The notes beneath the pieces were generated by a model, which saw only the letters and a program-made list of their open reading frames with translations, did not search any database and was not told the DNA's origin. Below are positions 1 through 11,037 of a DNA stretch of 64,000 nt, in pieces. A program made the position numbers and the translations under genes. Position 1 is the first letter of the stretch. Every line of letters begins with the position of its first letter. The DNA comes from Mycolicibacterium iranicum (GTDB taxonomy: Bacteria; Actinomycetota; Actinomycetes; Mycobacteriales; Mycobacteriaceae). The stretch is from NCBI RefSeq assembly GCF_014190915.1, contig NZ_JACHVU010000010.1, positions 25,627-89,626 on the forward strand. Reading direction: 5' to 3'.

Positions 1-425
1 TGCACGGACAGCGGGGAGACGGAGCGCAGCCCCCTCTCGCGCAGCCCGTCGTAGGCGAACACCAGGGCCTCGGCACCGCCGAGGCCGGTGCCGATCGACA
101 CCAGCAGTCGCTCGGTGTCGACCTCGGGCGAGCCGGCGTTCTCCCAGACACGCCGGCCCAGCACCGTGGCCATCTTCTGCACATAGGACATGCGGCGGTT
201 CTCAACCTTGTTCAGTTGAGAGTCGAACTCTTCGAGAAGGTGCCCGCCGATGCGAACCGGCAGGTTGAACTCGTCGACGAAAGGGTCCTCGAGCCGGCGG
301 ATGCCGCTCTGGCCGTCCAGGAGGGACGTCCAGGTCGTCTCGGCATCCGCGGCCAGACTCGTGGTCATCGCGATACCGGTGACCACGACGTCCGGGAGTC
401 CGTTCCCTGTCGTCGGCGAAGCCAT
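1..425 (-). CDS. kasB: beta-ketoacyl-ACP synthase KasB, N-terminal part
   Basis: KasB is the second FAS-II condensing enzyme; it adds two-carbon units from malonyl-AcpM during the last extensions of the meromycolate chain in the cytosol. About 141 N-terminal codons are present and the rest lies beyond the left edge, so the catalytic Cys-His-His is not visible. The ATG at 425 opens a protein beginning MASPTTGNGLPDVVVTGIAM; it runs parallel to KasA next door, with matching stretches such as LPVRIGGHL, WENAGSPEVD and SIGTGLGG. It lies 40 bp after kasA on the same strand, the mycobacterial fabD-acpM-kasA-kasB order. KasB rather than a third KasA copy is inferred from position and from its closer resemblance to remembered KasB (for example HLLEEFD where KasA has HLVDNVD). 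Confidence 0.95.
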   Translation of the reverse strand, partial: MASPTTGNGLPDVVVTGIAMTTSLAADAETTWTSLLDGQSGIRRLEDPFVDEFNLPVRIGGHLLEEFDSQLNKVENRRMSYVQKMATVLGRRVWENAGSPEVDTERLLVSIGTGLGGAEALVFAYDGLRERGLRSVSPLSV

Positions 426-465
426 ACTCAGCCGCGCGTCCTTTCTGCCTTGCTACCGATCTGAC

Positions 466-1716
466 TCAGTAGCGACCAAACGCCAGAGCCACATTGTGGC
501 CGCCGAACCCGAAGGAGTTGTTGATCGCGTACTGGTAGTCGCCGTACCGAGGCTCACCCGCAACGACATCGAGATCGATCTCGGGGTCGGGCGTCTCGTA
601 GTTGAGCGTCGGTGGGATGACCCCGTCGCGCAGCGCCAGCACGGTGAGTGCGGACTCGAGAGCGCCGACGGCGCCGATCGAGTGGCCCAACGCCGACTTC
701 GGTGCGTACACCGCGGCGTGCTCCACACCGGCGACCCGGATGGCATTGGCCTCCGCGGTGTCACCGATCGGGGTGGCCGTGGCGTGCGCGTTGACGTGGC
801 TGATGTCCTTGGGGGACAGGCCGGCCGTCTCCAGCGCCCGCTTCATCGCCTGACCGGCACGCGCACCGTCGGCCGCCGGAGCGACCATGTGGAACGCGTC
901 GGAGGTGATACCGGCACCCATGAGCCGGGCCAGCGGCGTCGCGCCGCGGGCCTTGGCGTGCTCCTCGGTCTCGATGATCATCATCACGCCGGCTTCGCCG
1001 AACACGAAGCCGTCGCGGTTCTTGTCGAACGGTCGCGACGCCCCGGCGGGGTCCTCGTTGTTCGTCGACATCGCGCGCATCATCGAGAACGCCGCGATCG
1101 GCAGTGCCTCGATACCGCCTTCGACACCGCCGACGACGGCGAAGTCCGCGTCCCCCATGACGATCTGGCGCCAGCCGTGGGCGATGGCCTCCGACCCGGA
1201 CGAGCACGCCGACACCGGGGTGATGACCCCGGCGCGGGCGCCCAGTTCCAGGCCGGCGACCGCCGCGGCACCGTTGGGCATGATCATCTGAACGGCGAGC
1301 GGGGACACCTTGCGGGGCCCGCCCTCGTTCATCGCGTCATAGGTTTCGACGATCTTCTCGCCGCCGCCCAGGCCGGTGCCGATGACGACCGAGAAACGAT
1401 CCGGGTCAACCTCGGGCGCGCCCGCGTTGTCCCAGAGACGACGTGCCAACAACTTCGACATGCGCTGCACGTAGGACATGCGGCGCATCTCGATGCGGGT
1501 CATGTGGCTGTCGACGTTGTCGACGAGGTGACCGCCGATACGCACCGGCAGGTCCCACTTCTCGACGAAGTCGTCTTCGAGGATCCGGATACCGCTTTCG
1601 CCCGCAAGCAGACCCTTCCACGTGCTCTCGATGTCCGCAGCGAGGGCCGTGGTGGCCTCAATGGCGGTCACCACGACGTTAGGAAAACCGCCGTTGGCAG
1701 TGGAAGGTCTGGTCAC
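466..1716 (-). CDS. kasA: beta-ketoacyl-ACP synthase KasA
   Basis: KasA condenses malonyl-AcpM with the growing acyl-AcpM chain in the cytosolic FAS-II cycle that builds meromycolic acids. The 416-residue product has the full thiolase-fold set: the nucleophile in VSACSSGSEA near residue 171, the first histidine in HATATPIGD, the second in ALGHSIGAVGA, and the glycine-rich C-terminal stretch NNSFGFGGHN. The GTG start overlaps the acpM stop by 4 bp, so synthesis of KasA and its carrier protein is probably coupled. Length and motif spacing match the family and nothing is missing. Control is expected from the fabD promoter region with MabR. Confidence 0.98.
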   Translation of the reverse strand: MTRPSTANGGFPNVVVTAIEATTALAADIESTWKGLLAGESGIRILEDDFVEKWDLPVRIGGHLVDNVDSHMTRIEMRRMSYVQRMSKLLARRLWDNAGAPEVDPDRFSVVIGTGLGGGEKIVETYDAMNEGGPRKVSPLAVQMIMPNGAAAVAGLELGARAGVITPVSACSSGSEAIAHGWRQIVMGDADFAVVGGVEGGIEALPIAAFSMMRAMSTNNEDPAGASRPFDKNRDGFVFGEAGVMMIIETEEHAKARGATPLARLMGAGITSDAFHMVAPAADGARAGQAMKRALETAGLSPKDISHVNAHATATPIGDTAEANAIRVAGVEHAAVYAPKSALGHSIGAVGALESALTVLALRDGVIPPTLNYETPDPEIDLDVVAGEPRYGDYQYAINNSFGFGGHNVALAFGRY

Positions 1717-2012
1717 TTGTCGCCCGTGATCTGTGCGCGGATGGCCGCAGCGGCCTCGGGGTTCTCTTCCTCGAGCTTCTGGATGTAGGCGACGACGTCA
1801 CCGACGGTGCGCAGCCCGGCGAGGTCCTCGTCGGGGATCTTCACGCCGTACTTGTCCTCGGTCTGCACGGCGATCTCGACCATCGACAGGGAGTCGATGT
1901 CCAGGTCGTCGACGAAGCTCTTCTCGGGGGTCACCTCGGACGGCTCGATGCCGGTGACCTCTTCGATGATCTCTGCGAGACCCGAGATGATTTCTTCCTG
2001 AGTGGCGCCCAC
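1713..2012 (-). CDS. acpM: meromycolate acyl carrier protein AcpM
   Basis: AcpM carries growing meromycolate chains on a phosphopantetheine arm between the FAS-II enzymes. The protein has 99 residues; DSLS in LDIDSLSMVEIAVQ marks the attachment serine near residue 41. As in other mycobacteria it carries a C-terminal tail rich in Glu and Ala beyond the usual 80-residue ACP fold, although here the tail is shorter than the 115-residue M. tuberculosis protein as I remember it. The GTG start lies 64 bp after the fabD stop and the stop overlaps kasA by 4 bp. Confidence 0.97.
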   Translation of the reverse strand: MGATQEEIISGLAEIIEEVTGIEPSEVTPEKSFVDDLDIDSLSMVEIAVQTEDKYGVKIPDEDLAGLRTVGDVVAYIQKLEEENPEAAAAIRAQITGDK

Positions 2013-2076
2013 TGTGGCTCCTTCTATTTCTTGGTTACTTCAACTGGATGTGATCGCGCTGTGGATATTTGTCTGG

Positions 2077-3012
2077 TCAGGCGCGGAGCGCTGCTCCGAG
2101 TCCGTCCAGGTCAGCGGGGGACTTGACGGCGTGCGTCGGTGTTCCCCGAAGTTCTCGTTTGGCGATACCGGTCAGGGTCCCGGCGGGCGGGAACTCGACG
2201 ATCGCGGTGACACCGAGTTCCTTCATAGCTTCGGTGCACAGGTCCCAGCGCACGGGGCGGGTCATCTGCGCGACGAGCTTATGCAGCGCATCCCCACCCG
2301 AGGACACCGGACGGCCGTCGGAGTTCGACAGCAGCGTGACCGAGGGCTCGGCCGGATTGATGCGGTCGGCGACGCGGGTGTACTCGTCGAGCGCCGAGGC
2401 CATGTAGCGGGTGTGGAACGCGCCGGCGGTGGCCAGCGGACGCACGCGGGCACGGGCCGGCGGATCCTCGGCGAGCTTCTCCAGCGCGGCGAGGGCACCG
2501 GCGGCGACGATCTGCCCGGCGGCGTTGCGGTTGGCGGGCACGAGGTCGAGTGCTTCGAGCCGGGCCAGCACCTCGGCTTCGTCCCCACCGAGCAGCGCCG
2601 ACATTCCGGTGGGCTCCAGCGCGCACGCCTTGGCCATCTCCTTGCCGCGGGTGGCGGCGAGCGAGACGGCCTCGTCGGCCGAGATGACGCCCGCGATCGC
2701 ATACGCGGCGATCTCGCCGACGGAGTGGCCCGCGGCCACGATCTCCTCGTCGCCGGTCAGCACGTCGCGCGCGGTGAGCTGTTCGTAGGCCAGCAGCGTG
2801 GCGGCCACGACCAGCGGCTGGGTCACCGCGGTGTCCGTGATCTCCTCGGCGGTGGCGGTGGTGCCCAGCCGGCTCAGATCGAGACCGCTGATCTCCGACC
2901 AGCCCGCGATGCGCTCAGCCGCGCCGGGGAGCTCCAGCCACTCGGCGAGCATGCCGGGGGTCTGCGAGCCCTGTCCGGGCGCGAGGAATGCGAGCACAGT
3001 CTTCTGAGGCAC
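2077..3012 (-). CDS. fabD: malonyl-CoA:ACP transacylase FabD
   Basis: FabD moves malonyl groups from CoA to AcpM, supplying the extender unit for KasA and KasB. The 311-residue protein begins with a GTG and has LAPGQGSQTPGM near the N-terminus, the nucleophilic serine in GHSVGEIAAYA near residue 94, the histidine in GAFHTRYM, and the C-terminal PAGTLTGIAKR block. It is the first gene of the fabD-acpM-kasA-kasB run. The 127-bp gap in front, after mabR, is AT-rich for this genome and holds inverted repeats that look like control sites. A start a few codons further in would match the shorter M. tuberculosis protein; I cannot decide between them. Confidence 0.97.
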   Translation of the reverse strand: MPQKTVLAFLAPGQGSQTPGMLAEWLELPGAAERIAGWSEISGLDLSRLGTTATAEEITDTAVTQPLVVAATLLAYEQLTARDVLTGDEEIVAAGHSVGEIAAYAIAGVISADEAVSLAATRGKEMAKACALEPTGMSALLGGDEAEVLARLEALDLVPANRNAAGQIVAAGALAALEKLAEDPPARARVRPLATAGAFHTRYMASALDEYTRVADRINPAEPSVTLLSNSDGRPVSSGGDALHKLVAQMTRPVRWDLCTEAMKELGVTAIVEFPPAGTLTGIAKRELRGTPTHAVKSPADLDGLGAALRA

Positions 3013-3139
3013 TTCTTAAGAGAACATTATGAAGACGGTTTTGTGCGGTGTAAGAGATTATGAACCTCGTCTTATGTTTTTGTAGGGAGTCCACAAATCC
3101 GCATGTGATGGGACTCCATCGAGATCTGGCCGCGATCTG
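3013..3139 (-). promoter_or_regulatory. control region upstream of fabD (FAS-II operon), candidate MabR operator
   Basis: This gap is visibly AT-rich against its flanks. A perfect 7-bp inverted repeat, GGAGTCC at 3086-3092 and GGACTCC at 3111-3117 with an 18-nt spacer, lies near the mabR end. A second one, TAAGA at 3051-3055 and TCTTA at 3070-3074, lies closer to fabD. Read in the direction of fabD, TTCATAAT occurs twice (about 3058-3065 and 3026-3033), each followed within a few bases by a CTCTTA stretch; either TCATAAT could serve as a -10 element. MabR is reported to bind upstream of fabD in mycobacteria; which repeat it contacts here is inference. Confidence 0.5.
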
Positions 3140-4429
3140 TTACCCCTGGACAGGTACGGCAGGTGTGACCGGTGCAACACCGGTGACCTGCCCTGATCTT
3201 GTTCCTCCTGACGGCGCTATCTGCGCCTGGCGGGTCAATCGGCCCAGCGACGACGCGACCCGCAGCACGTAGGCATCGCGCGGAACGGTGGGGTCACGCC
3301 CGGTGAAGTCGGCGATGCGCTTCAAGCGGTACCGCACGGTATTTGGATGAACGAACAATTTGCGTGCGCACGCTTCGATCGCTCCCCCCGAGTCCAGATA
3401 CGCGTCCAGAGTCTCCATCAGCGCCGGGCCTGCGTCCGAGAGGGGTCGCATGACGTCTGCCTCCAGCGCCGCGGCCGCCGTGATGTCGCCGAGCAGGGCC
3501 CGCTCGGGCAGCAGTTCGCGCGCCGACACGGGGCGCGGCGCGCCTGCCCAGCCGACCACGGCGTTCATCCCGGCGATCGCCTCGGTGGCGCTGCGGTGTG
3601 CCGCACCGAGTGTCGGAGCGGTCGGCCCGATCACGACGGGTCCGTCGGCGAAGACCTTCATCAGCTCCGACAGGAAGCGCTCGGTCGGCGACAGACCTCC
3701 GGAGAGCACCGTGACCAACCACGTGCCGTGGATGTCGGACAGCGCCGCGCGGCCGTTCCGGTTGGCGACGTCGTGGACGTCCTCGCCGGCGAACTCGATC
3801 CGGTCGGGCCGGGGCATCCCGACGATGACCGTCGCCGGAGCCGTGGCGTCCCAGTTCAAGGCCGCGGCCTGGGACTGCAGCCCGGGCCCGGTGTCGCCGC
3901 GGACGACCGCGTCGACGAGGTTGGCCTCCATCCTGGTGTCCCACGCGCCACGCGCCTCGGCCTGGTCGGCGTAGGCGGTGGCCGCGGCGAACGCGAGGTC
4001 GCGGCTGTAGCGCAGGATGCCGGCGGTCAGCGCGGTCAGCTGCTGCTCCGAGCGCGCCAGCAGCGGCACCACTTCCTCGAAGAACTCCATCGTGGTGCGC
4101 ACCATCTCGACGGACTGACGCAGCGCGATCCGCCGGCGCAGATCCTGCGGGACGACCTCGAACGCCTGCGCGGTGTAGCTGACGTCGCTCTGCGGATTGC
4201 GCATCCACTCGACGAAGTTCACCACGGCGGTCTGCACCACGAGCTGCACGCTGGCACGCTGGGACGCCTCGAGCTCGGCGAAGAACGGCAGCCGTTCACC
4301 CATGGCCTGCACCGCCTCGGTGGCCAGCCGGCCCGAGTACTGACTGAGCCGGCGCAGCACCGAATCCGGGACGATCTCGAGCACGTCGACGGTCGACTTC
4401 GGCGGGATGTACCGATTGTTGTCGGTCAT
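3140..4429 (-). CDS. mabR: PucR-family transcriptional activator MabR
   Basis: A 429-residue regulator of the PucR type with a C-terminal helix-turn-helix: LFVHPNTVRYRLKRIADFTG near residue 363 is the typical HTH_30 block. The middle of the protein has the mixed alpha/beta GGDEF-like region of the family. It sits between aceE and fabD, the position of M. tuberculosis Rv2242, described as the mycolic acid biosynthesis regulator acting on the fabD operon. All six genes lie on one strand, with 52 bp from aceE and 127 bp to fabD. The ligand cannot be read from the sequence; long acyl-CoAs are discussed for this protein. Confidence 0.93.
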   Translation of the reverse strand: MTDNNRYIPPKSTVDVLEIVPDSVLRRLSQYSGRLATEAVQAMGERLPFFAELEASQRASVQLVVQTAVVNFVEWMRNPQSDVSYTAQAFEVVPQDLRRRIALRQSVEMVRTTMEFFEEVVPLLARSEQQLTALTAGILRYSRDLAFAAATAYADQAEARGAWDTRMEANLVDAVVRGDTGPGLQSQAAALNWDATAPATVIVGMPRPDRIEFAGEDVHDVANRNGRAALSDIHGTWLVTVLSGGLSPTERFLSELMKVFADGPVVIGPTAPTLGAAHRSATEAIAGMNAVVGWAGAPRPVSARELLPERALLGDITAAAALEADVMRPLSDAGPALMETLDAYLDSGGAIEACARKLFVHPNTVRYRLKRIADFTGRDPTVPRDAYVLRVASSLGRLTRQAQIAPSGGTRSGQVTGVAPVTPAVPVQG

Positions 4430-4481
4430 CCCTAAAATCTACGCCGGTTTTTGTGCGAACCCTCCAGCGCCCCGGTGGGTG

Positions 4482-7271
<2,790 letters not shown>

Positions 7272-7486
7272 ACTTCCGCTCCTTGTTGTGGCGGTGGAAA
7301 GTGCGCACACGCGTCGGCCCAGTCGGTCACCGAGCGTTCGGCGTGTACGTTTCCATCCTTCTCTAATCCTGCCCGAAGTGCACGAGCGGGTGGGGGCAGT
7401 GCCGTCGAAGCGGCGAACGACGGCCGCAACGGGTGCCCGACCGGTAACGTCTGCAGGCTGTGCTGATCGGTTGGCGGAGCACCCGC

Positions 7487-8038
7487 ATGGCGCGGCTCGT
7501 CCTGCTCGTCACCGGCACGGCCGCAGCGCTGGCGATGGTCGTGGTGGGGTGCACCAGCGTCACCGACGGCGACGCCGCGGTCGCCGAGGGGGAAGCGCCG
7601 CTATACCGGGCGTCGGTCACGGCGTCGAGCGAGGAGGCCGCGGCCAGCTCCAGCGCACGCGAAGCCGAGCGTCAGACGTCGTTGACGGTCGAGGCGGTGC
7701 GCACCTCGTGTGAGGCGATGAGTTCCAGCAGTGCGGAGGCCATCGGTGCGGTCAACAACTACGTCGACGCGTTCAACAACAATCCCGCCGACATCGGCAG
7801 GATGGCCGGACCTGCCGTCGATGCCCTCAATCACAGCGCCGACCTGGTGGCCGGCAGCATGTCCGACCCGCTCACGCAGGAGCTCCGCGATTCGCTGAAC
7901 GCCTGGGTGGATTCGGCCCGCGCCGTCGCCACCGCGATCGCAGGCAACTATCCCGCGGACGAATTCAACGCCGCCATCGCGGGCCTGAACGAGTCGAAAT
8001 CGACCGCCCTGGACCGCTGCGATGCGGCTTACCGATGA
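7487..8038 (+). CDS. putative lipoprotein, Rv2240c-like
   Basis: A protein of about 183 residues with a hydrophobic N-terminus (LVLLVTGTAAALAMVVVGC) ending in a lipobox, so it is probably cleaved and lipidated at that cysteine and held on the outer face of the membrane. The mature part is rich in Ser, Ala, Glu and Asn and looks helical; no catalytic motif is recognisable. The ATG at 7487 has GGCGGAG at a good distance; a GTG at 7460 would add nine residues. It diverges from aceE, the place of Rv2240c in M. tuberculosis. Function unknown. Confidence 0.8.
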   Translation: MARLVLLVTGTAAALAMVVVGCTSVTDGDAAVAEGEAPLYRASVTASSEEAAASSSAREAERQTSLTVEAVRTSCEAMSSSSAEAIGAVNNYVDAFNNNPADIGRMAGPAVDALNHSADLVAGSMSDPLTQELRDSLNAWVDSARAVATAIAGNYPADEFNAAIAGLNESKSTALDRCDAAYR

Positions 8039-8144
8039 AACCTGCCGCTAGATGGCTTGCTGTGTGGCCTCGGCATGCGACGATAGGGCTGTCGAACGTG
8101 ACCGGGCGCAGGGTGCGACCGAGTCGGCTGAAGGAGGACTGACC

Positions 8145-8573
8145 GTGGTGTCGGCGGGTGACCCCCCGAACTACGCCCGCAAGCTGGGCATCCAAAAAGA
8201 TCAGGTTGTGCAGGAGTTGGGCTGGGACGAGGACTCCGACGACGACATCCGGGCGGACATCGAGGACGAGAGCGGCGGTGACCTGCTCGACGAGGATGCC
8301 GACGAGGTCGTCGACGTGGTGCTTCTGTGGTGGCGCGACGGCGACGGTGATCTCGTCGACAGGTTGATGGACGCCATCACCCCGCTCGCCGAGGACGGCG
8401 TCATCTGGGTCGTCACCCCGAAGACCGGCAAGCCGGGCCACGTGCAGCCCGCCGAGATCGCCGAGTCCGCGCCGACGGCAGGCCTGATGCAGACCTCGTC
8501 GGCCAATCTCGGGGACTGGATCGCCAGCCGTCTGGTGCAGCCGAAGGCCAAGGCCGTCACTAAGCAGCGATGA
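8145..8573 (+). CDS. DUF3052 family protein, Rv2239c-like
   Basis: A small acidic cytosolic protein of about 142 residues. It begins YARKLGIQKDQVVQELGWDE, followed by a strongly Asp/Glu-rich stretch, LWWRDGDGDLVDRL and VIWVVTPKTGKPGHV. These features and its place just before ahpE fit the actinobacterial DUF3052 family, whose job is not known to me. I chose the GTG at 8145 because GAAGGAGG lies 7 bases before it; an upstream ATG at 8052 would add a cysteine-rich leader that does not look coding. It is 28 bp from ahpE and probably co-transcribed with it. Confidence 0.88.
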   Translation: MVSAGDPPNYARKLGIQKDQVVQELGWDEDSDDDIRADIEDESGGDLLDEDADEVVDVVLLWWRDGDGDLVDRLMDAITPLAEDGVIWVVTPKTGKPGHVQPAEIAESAPTAGLMQTSSANLGDWIASRLVQPKAKAVTKQR

Positions 8574-8601
8574 GCGCTCGCGCGAAGAGCAGACAGCCGC
8601 G

Positions 8602-9066
8602 ATGAGCGCAGTCGTCGGTGACCCGGCGCCGGACTTCACGCTGAAGGATCAGAACAACCAGCCGGTCTCCCTCGCGAGTTTCCGCGGTCGCAAGAACGTT
8701 GTGCTGGTGTTCTTCCCCCTGGCCTTCACCGGCATCTGTCAGCGCGAACTCGACGACATCCGGGATCGGGTCTCGGATTTCGTCAACGACGACACCGCGA
8801 CGCTGACCATCTCGGTCGGGCCGTCGCCGGCCCACAAGGTGTGGGCCACGGAGCGGGGGTTCACCTTCCCGGTGCTGTCGGACTTCTGGCCGCACGGCGA
8901 GGTGAGCCGGGCGTACGGCGTCTTCAACGAGGTCAGCGGATTCGCCAACCGCGGCACGTTCGTCATCGACCGCGACGGTGTCGTGCGTTTCGCCGAATGC
9001 AAGGAGCCGGGGGAGGCCCGCGATCAGGCGGTGTGGGTCGAGGCCCTCGCGGCGCTGACACGCTGA
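8602..9066 (+). CDS. ahpE: one-cysteine peroxiredoxin AhpE
   Basis: AhpE reduces hydroperoxides and peroxynitrite through one peroxidatic cysteine and is then recycled by small thiols or partner proteins. The 154-residue product has the peroxiredoxin fold: GDPAPDFTLKDQ at the N-terminus and the active site PLAFTGICQREL with Cys46 and an arginine close by (the T-x-x-C-x-x-E form of this subfamily). No second resolving cysteine is at the usual place; the only other one is near the C-terminus in FAECKEPG. It follows the DUF3052 gene and precedes tRNA-Val, as in other mycobacteria. Confidence 0.96.
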   Translation: MSAVVGDPAPDFTLKDQNNQPVSLASFRGRKNVVLVFFPLAFTGICQRELDDIRDRVSDFVNDDTATLTISVGPSPAHKVWATERGFTFPVLSDFWPHGEVSRAYGVFNEVSGFANRGTFVIDRDGVVRFAECKEPGEARDQAVWVEALAALTR

Positions 9067-9112
9067 TCGGATTTACTCTCGCGTGCGGAATCCGTGTAGC
9101 CTGCCCGGGATC

Positions 9113-9187
9113 GGGCGCGTAGCTCAGGGGTAGAGCTCTGGTTTTACACACCAGCGGTCGGCGGTTCGAAACCGTCCGCGCCCACCA
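9113..9187 (+). tRNA. tRNA-Val (anticodon TAC)
   Basis: The cloverleaf reads directly. The acceptor arms are GGGCGCG and CGCGCCC, the D arm is GCTC-AGGGGTAG-AGCT, the anticodon arm CTGGT-TTTACAC-ACCAG carries TAC, and the T arm is GGCGG-TTCGAAA-CCGTC, followed by discriminator A and an encoded CCA. It would read GTA and probably other GTN valine codons. Its 3' end is the left boundary of the accessory block that follows. Confidence 0.97.
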
Positions 9188-9358
9188 CGGTGACGTCACG
9201 CCGATGGGGCGCGAGCCCGTTGCGTCGGAATCGAATTCGAGAACGCGTGCGTCCGCGTTGTCGCCGCGTGCAGACCGATCCCGGCAATTTCGCCGGTGCC
9301 CGGCACGCATCCCTGCACATACCGTCTCCTCATCGACCACCCCACAGGAGGAGACGAG

Positions 9359-10120
9359 ATGAACGTTCTGGTCACCGGCGGCACCGGCGTCCTCGGCCGC
9401 GAGGTCGTCAGGCAAATCGCCAACAGGGGTCACCGAGTGCGCAGCCTCAGCCGCACCGCCACGTCGCTGTCCTATGCCGATGTCGTCGCCGGCGATCTCG
9501 GCACCGGCGACGGCTTGGTCGCCGCGCTGCACGGAATCGACAGCATCGTGCACACCGCGTCCGACCCGAAGCGCCATCAGGAGGTCGACGTCGACGGCAC
9601 CGCGCGGCTGCTCACCGCGGCCGCACACGCCGGAGTCCGCCACCTCGTCTACATCTCGATCGTGGGCGCCGACCTCATCCCGTGGCCCTACTACCGCGCC
9701 AAGGTCGCCGTCGAGGAGATGATCGAAGCCGCGGGGATTCCGTACACCCTCCTGCGTGCCACCCAGTTCCACGAGTTCACCGAGAAAACGCTCAGCCCGA
9801 TGGCTCGGCTGGCCATCGCCCCCCGTGGCTGGCGGATGCAGCCCGTCGACGTGGGACTCGTCGCGGCCCGCCTGACGGACGCCGTCGACAACGGCCCCGC
9901 CGGCCGGCTGCCCGACCTGGCGGGACCAGAGGCGATCACGTGGGCCGACGCCGTGCGCGCCCTGCGCGTCGCGAGTGGCCGGGGGTCACGGGTGCTCAAC
10001 GTCCCCATCCCCGGCGGCTTTTCCGCCGCATGGCGCAACGGCGCCGCTCTGGCCCCGTCCGCCGGCGGGCGCACCTTCGCCGAATACCTCGCCCAGCGCG
10101 TGAACGCGCCGTCCCGATGA
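9359..10120 (+). CDS. NAD(P)-binding, NmrA-like / atypical SDR family protein
   Basis: A 253-residue Rossmann protein with the dinucleotide loop at residues 7-13 (GGTGVLG) and a basic segment RGHRVRSLSR after beta-2 that suggests NADP(H). The later stretch YYRAKVAVEEMI resembles the Y-x-x-x-K segment of atypical SDRs, and AGIPYTLLRATQFHEFT is typical of NmrA/YwnB-like oxidoreductases and isoflavone-reductase relatives. The ATG at 9359 has CAGGAGGAGACG in front, a strong ribosome site. The stop overlaps the next gene by 4 bp. Substrate unknown. Confidence 0.9.
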   Translation: MNVLVTGGTGVLGREVVRQIANRGHRVRSLSRTATSLSYADVVAGDLGTGDGLVAALHGIDSIVHTASDPKRHQEVDVDGTARLLTAAAHAGVRHLVYISIVGADLIPWPYYRAKVAVEEMIEAAGIPYTLLRATQFHEFTEKTLSPMARLAIAPRGWRMQPVDVGLVAARLTDAVDNGPAGRLPDLAGPEAITWADAVRALRVASGRGSRVLNVPIPGGFSAAWRNGAALAPSAGGRTFAEYLAQRVNAPSR

Positions 10121-11034
10121 TCGTCGTCGTCACCGGGGCCACCGGTGCCCTCGGCAGGCCCACCGTCGCGCAGCTGACCCGAGCCGGGCACCGGGTGAGA
10201 GCCCTTGTCCGCAGCCGACAGTCTGCCGACGCGGCGCGCGCCCTGGGTGCGGAGGCGGTGCCCGCTGCGCTCTTCGACCCGGACTCGCTGCGCCGTGCGG
10301 TCAGCGGTGCCGACGCGATCATGCACCTCGCCACCCGCATCGTGTCGGCCGCGCGTGCCCGACACCGCGCCGCCTGGGCCGAGAACGACCGCATCCGTCG
10401 CGACGGCACCCGCCACCTCGTGGATGCCGCGCTGGCCGCCGGCGTCGGCGCCGTGGTGTACCCGAGCTTCGCGCCGGTCTACGCCGACGGCGGGGACCGC
10501 TGGCTGGAGTTCGGCAGTCCGCTCGACCCGACCGACATCCTCGTCTCGACGCTCGACGCAGAACGCGAGATCGACCGCTTCACGACCCACGGGGGACGTG
10601 GTGTGGTGCTGCGGATGGCCGCCATCTACGGGCCCTACAGCGCGGCCAGCGGCGACGTGATCGCGCTCGCCCGCAAGGGGATCAGCACCTTCGCCGGTCC
10701 GGCCGGTGCTCACCAGTCGCTGGTGTGGGACGAGGACGCGGCGGCCGCACTCGTCACCGCGCTACACGCCCCACCCGGCGGCTACGACATCGCCGACGAC
10801 GAACCCCTCACCCGTGCCGACCTCGCCGCCGCTCTGGCCACCGCGGTCGGGCGGCGCTCGGTGTGGCGTCCCCCGACGCCTCTGGTCCGCGCCGCGCTCG
10901 GCGCCCGGATGGGATTCCTGTTGCGCAGCCAGCGGGTGTCCAACCGCCGCTTCGCCGCCGGCACCGATTGGCGACCGCGCGTGCCGGACGCCACCGTCGG
11001 GCTCGGCCGGATGCGGAAGGTCCTTACGATCTGA
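10117..11034 (+). CDS. NAD-dependent epimerase/dehydratase family protein
   Basis: A 305-residue extended-SDR-like protein beginning MIVVVTGATGALGRPTVAQL, with the nucleotide loop at residues 7-13. Its mid-part (VVYPSFAPVYADGG, then VVLRMAAIYGPYS) follows the sugar epimerase/dehydratase layout, although the usual Y-x-x-x-K is not obvious. The ATG lies inside the stop of the preceding SDR (ATGA overlap) and the regulator gene starts 3 bp after it ends, so the three genes form one tight unit. The two SDRs are only distantly alike and do not look like a recent duplication. Substrate unknown. Confidence 0.88.
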   Translation: MIVVVTGATGALGRPTVAQLTRAGHRVRALVRSRQSADAARALGAEAVPAALFDPDSLRRAVSGADAIMHLATRIVSAARARHRAAWAENDRIRRDGTRHLVDAALAAGVGAVVYPSFAPVYADGGDRWLEFGSPLDPTDILVSTLDAEREIDRFTTHGGRGVVLRMAAIYGPYSAASGDVIALARKGISTFAGPAGAHQSLVWDEDAAAALVTALHAPPGGYDIADDEPLTRADLAAALATAVGRRSVWRPPTPLVRAALGARMGFLLRSQRVSNRRFAAGTDWRPRVPDATVGLGRMRKVLTI

Positions 11035-11037
11035 AGC

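Noticed and set aside
2002..3063. A 353-codon plus-strand frame opposite fabD.
   Set aside because: fabD has its catalytic motifs on the minus strand; the opposite frame has no recognisable domain.
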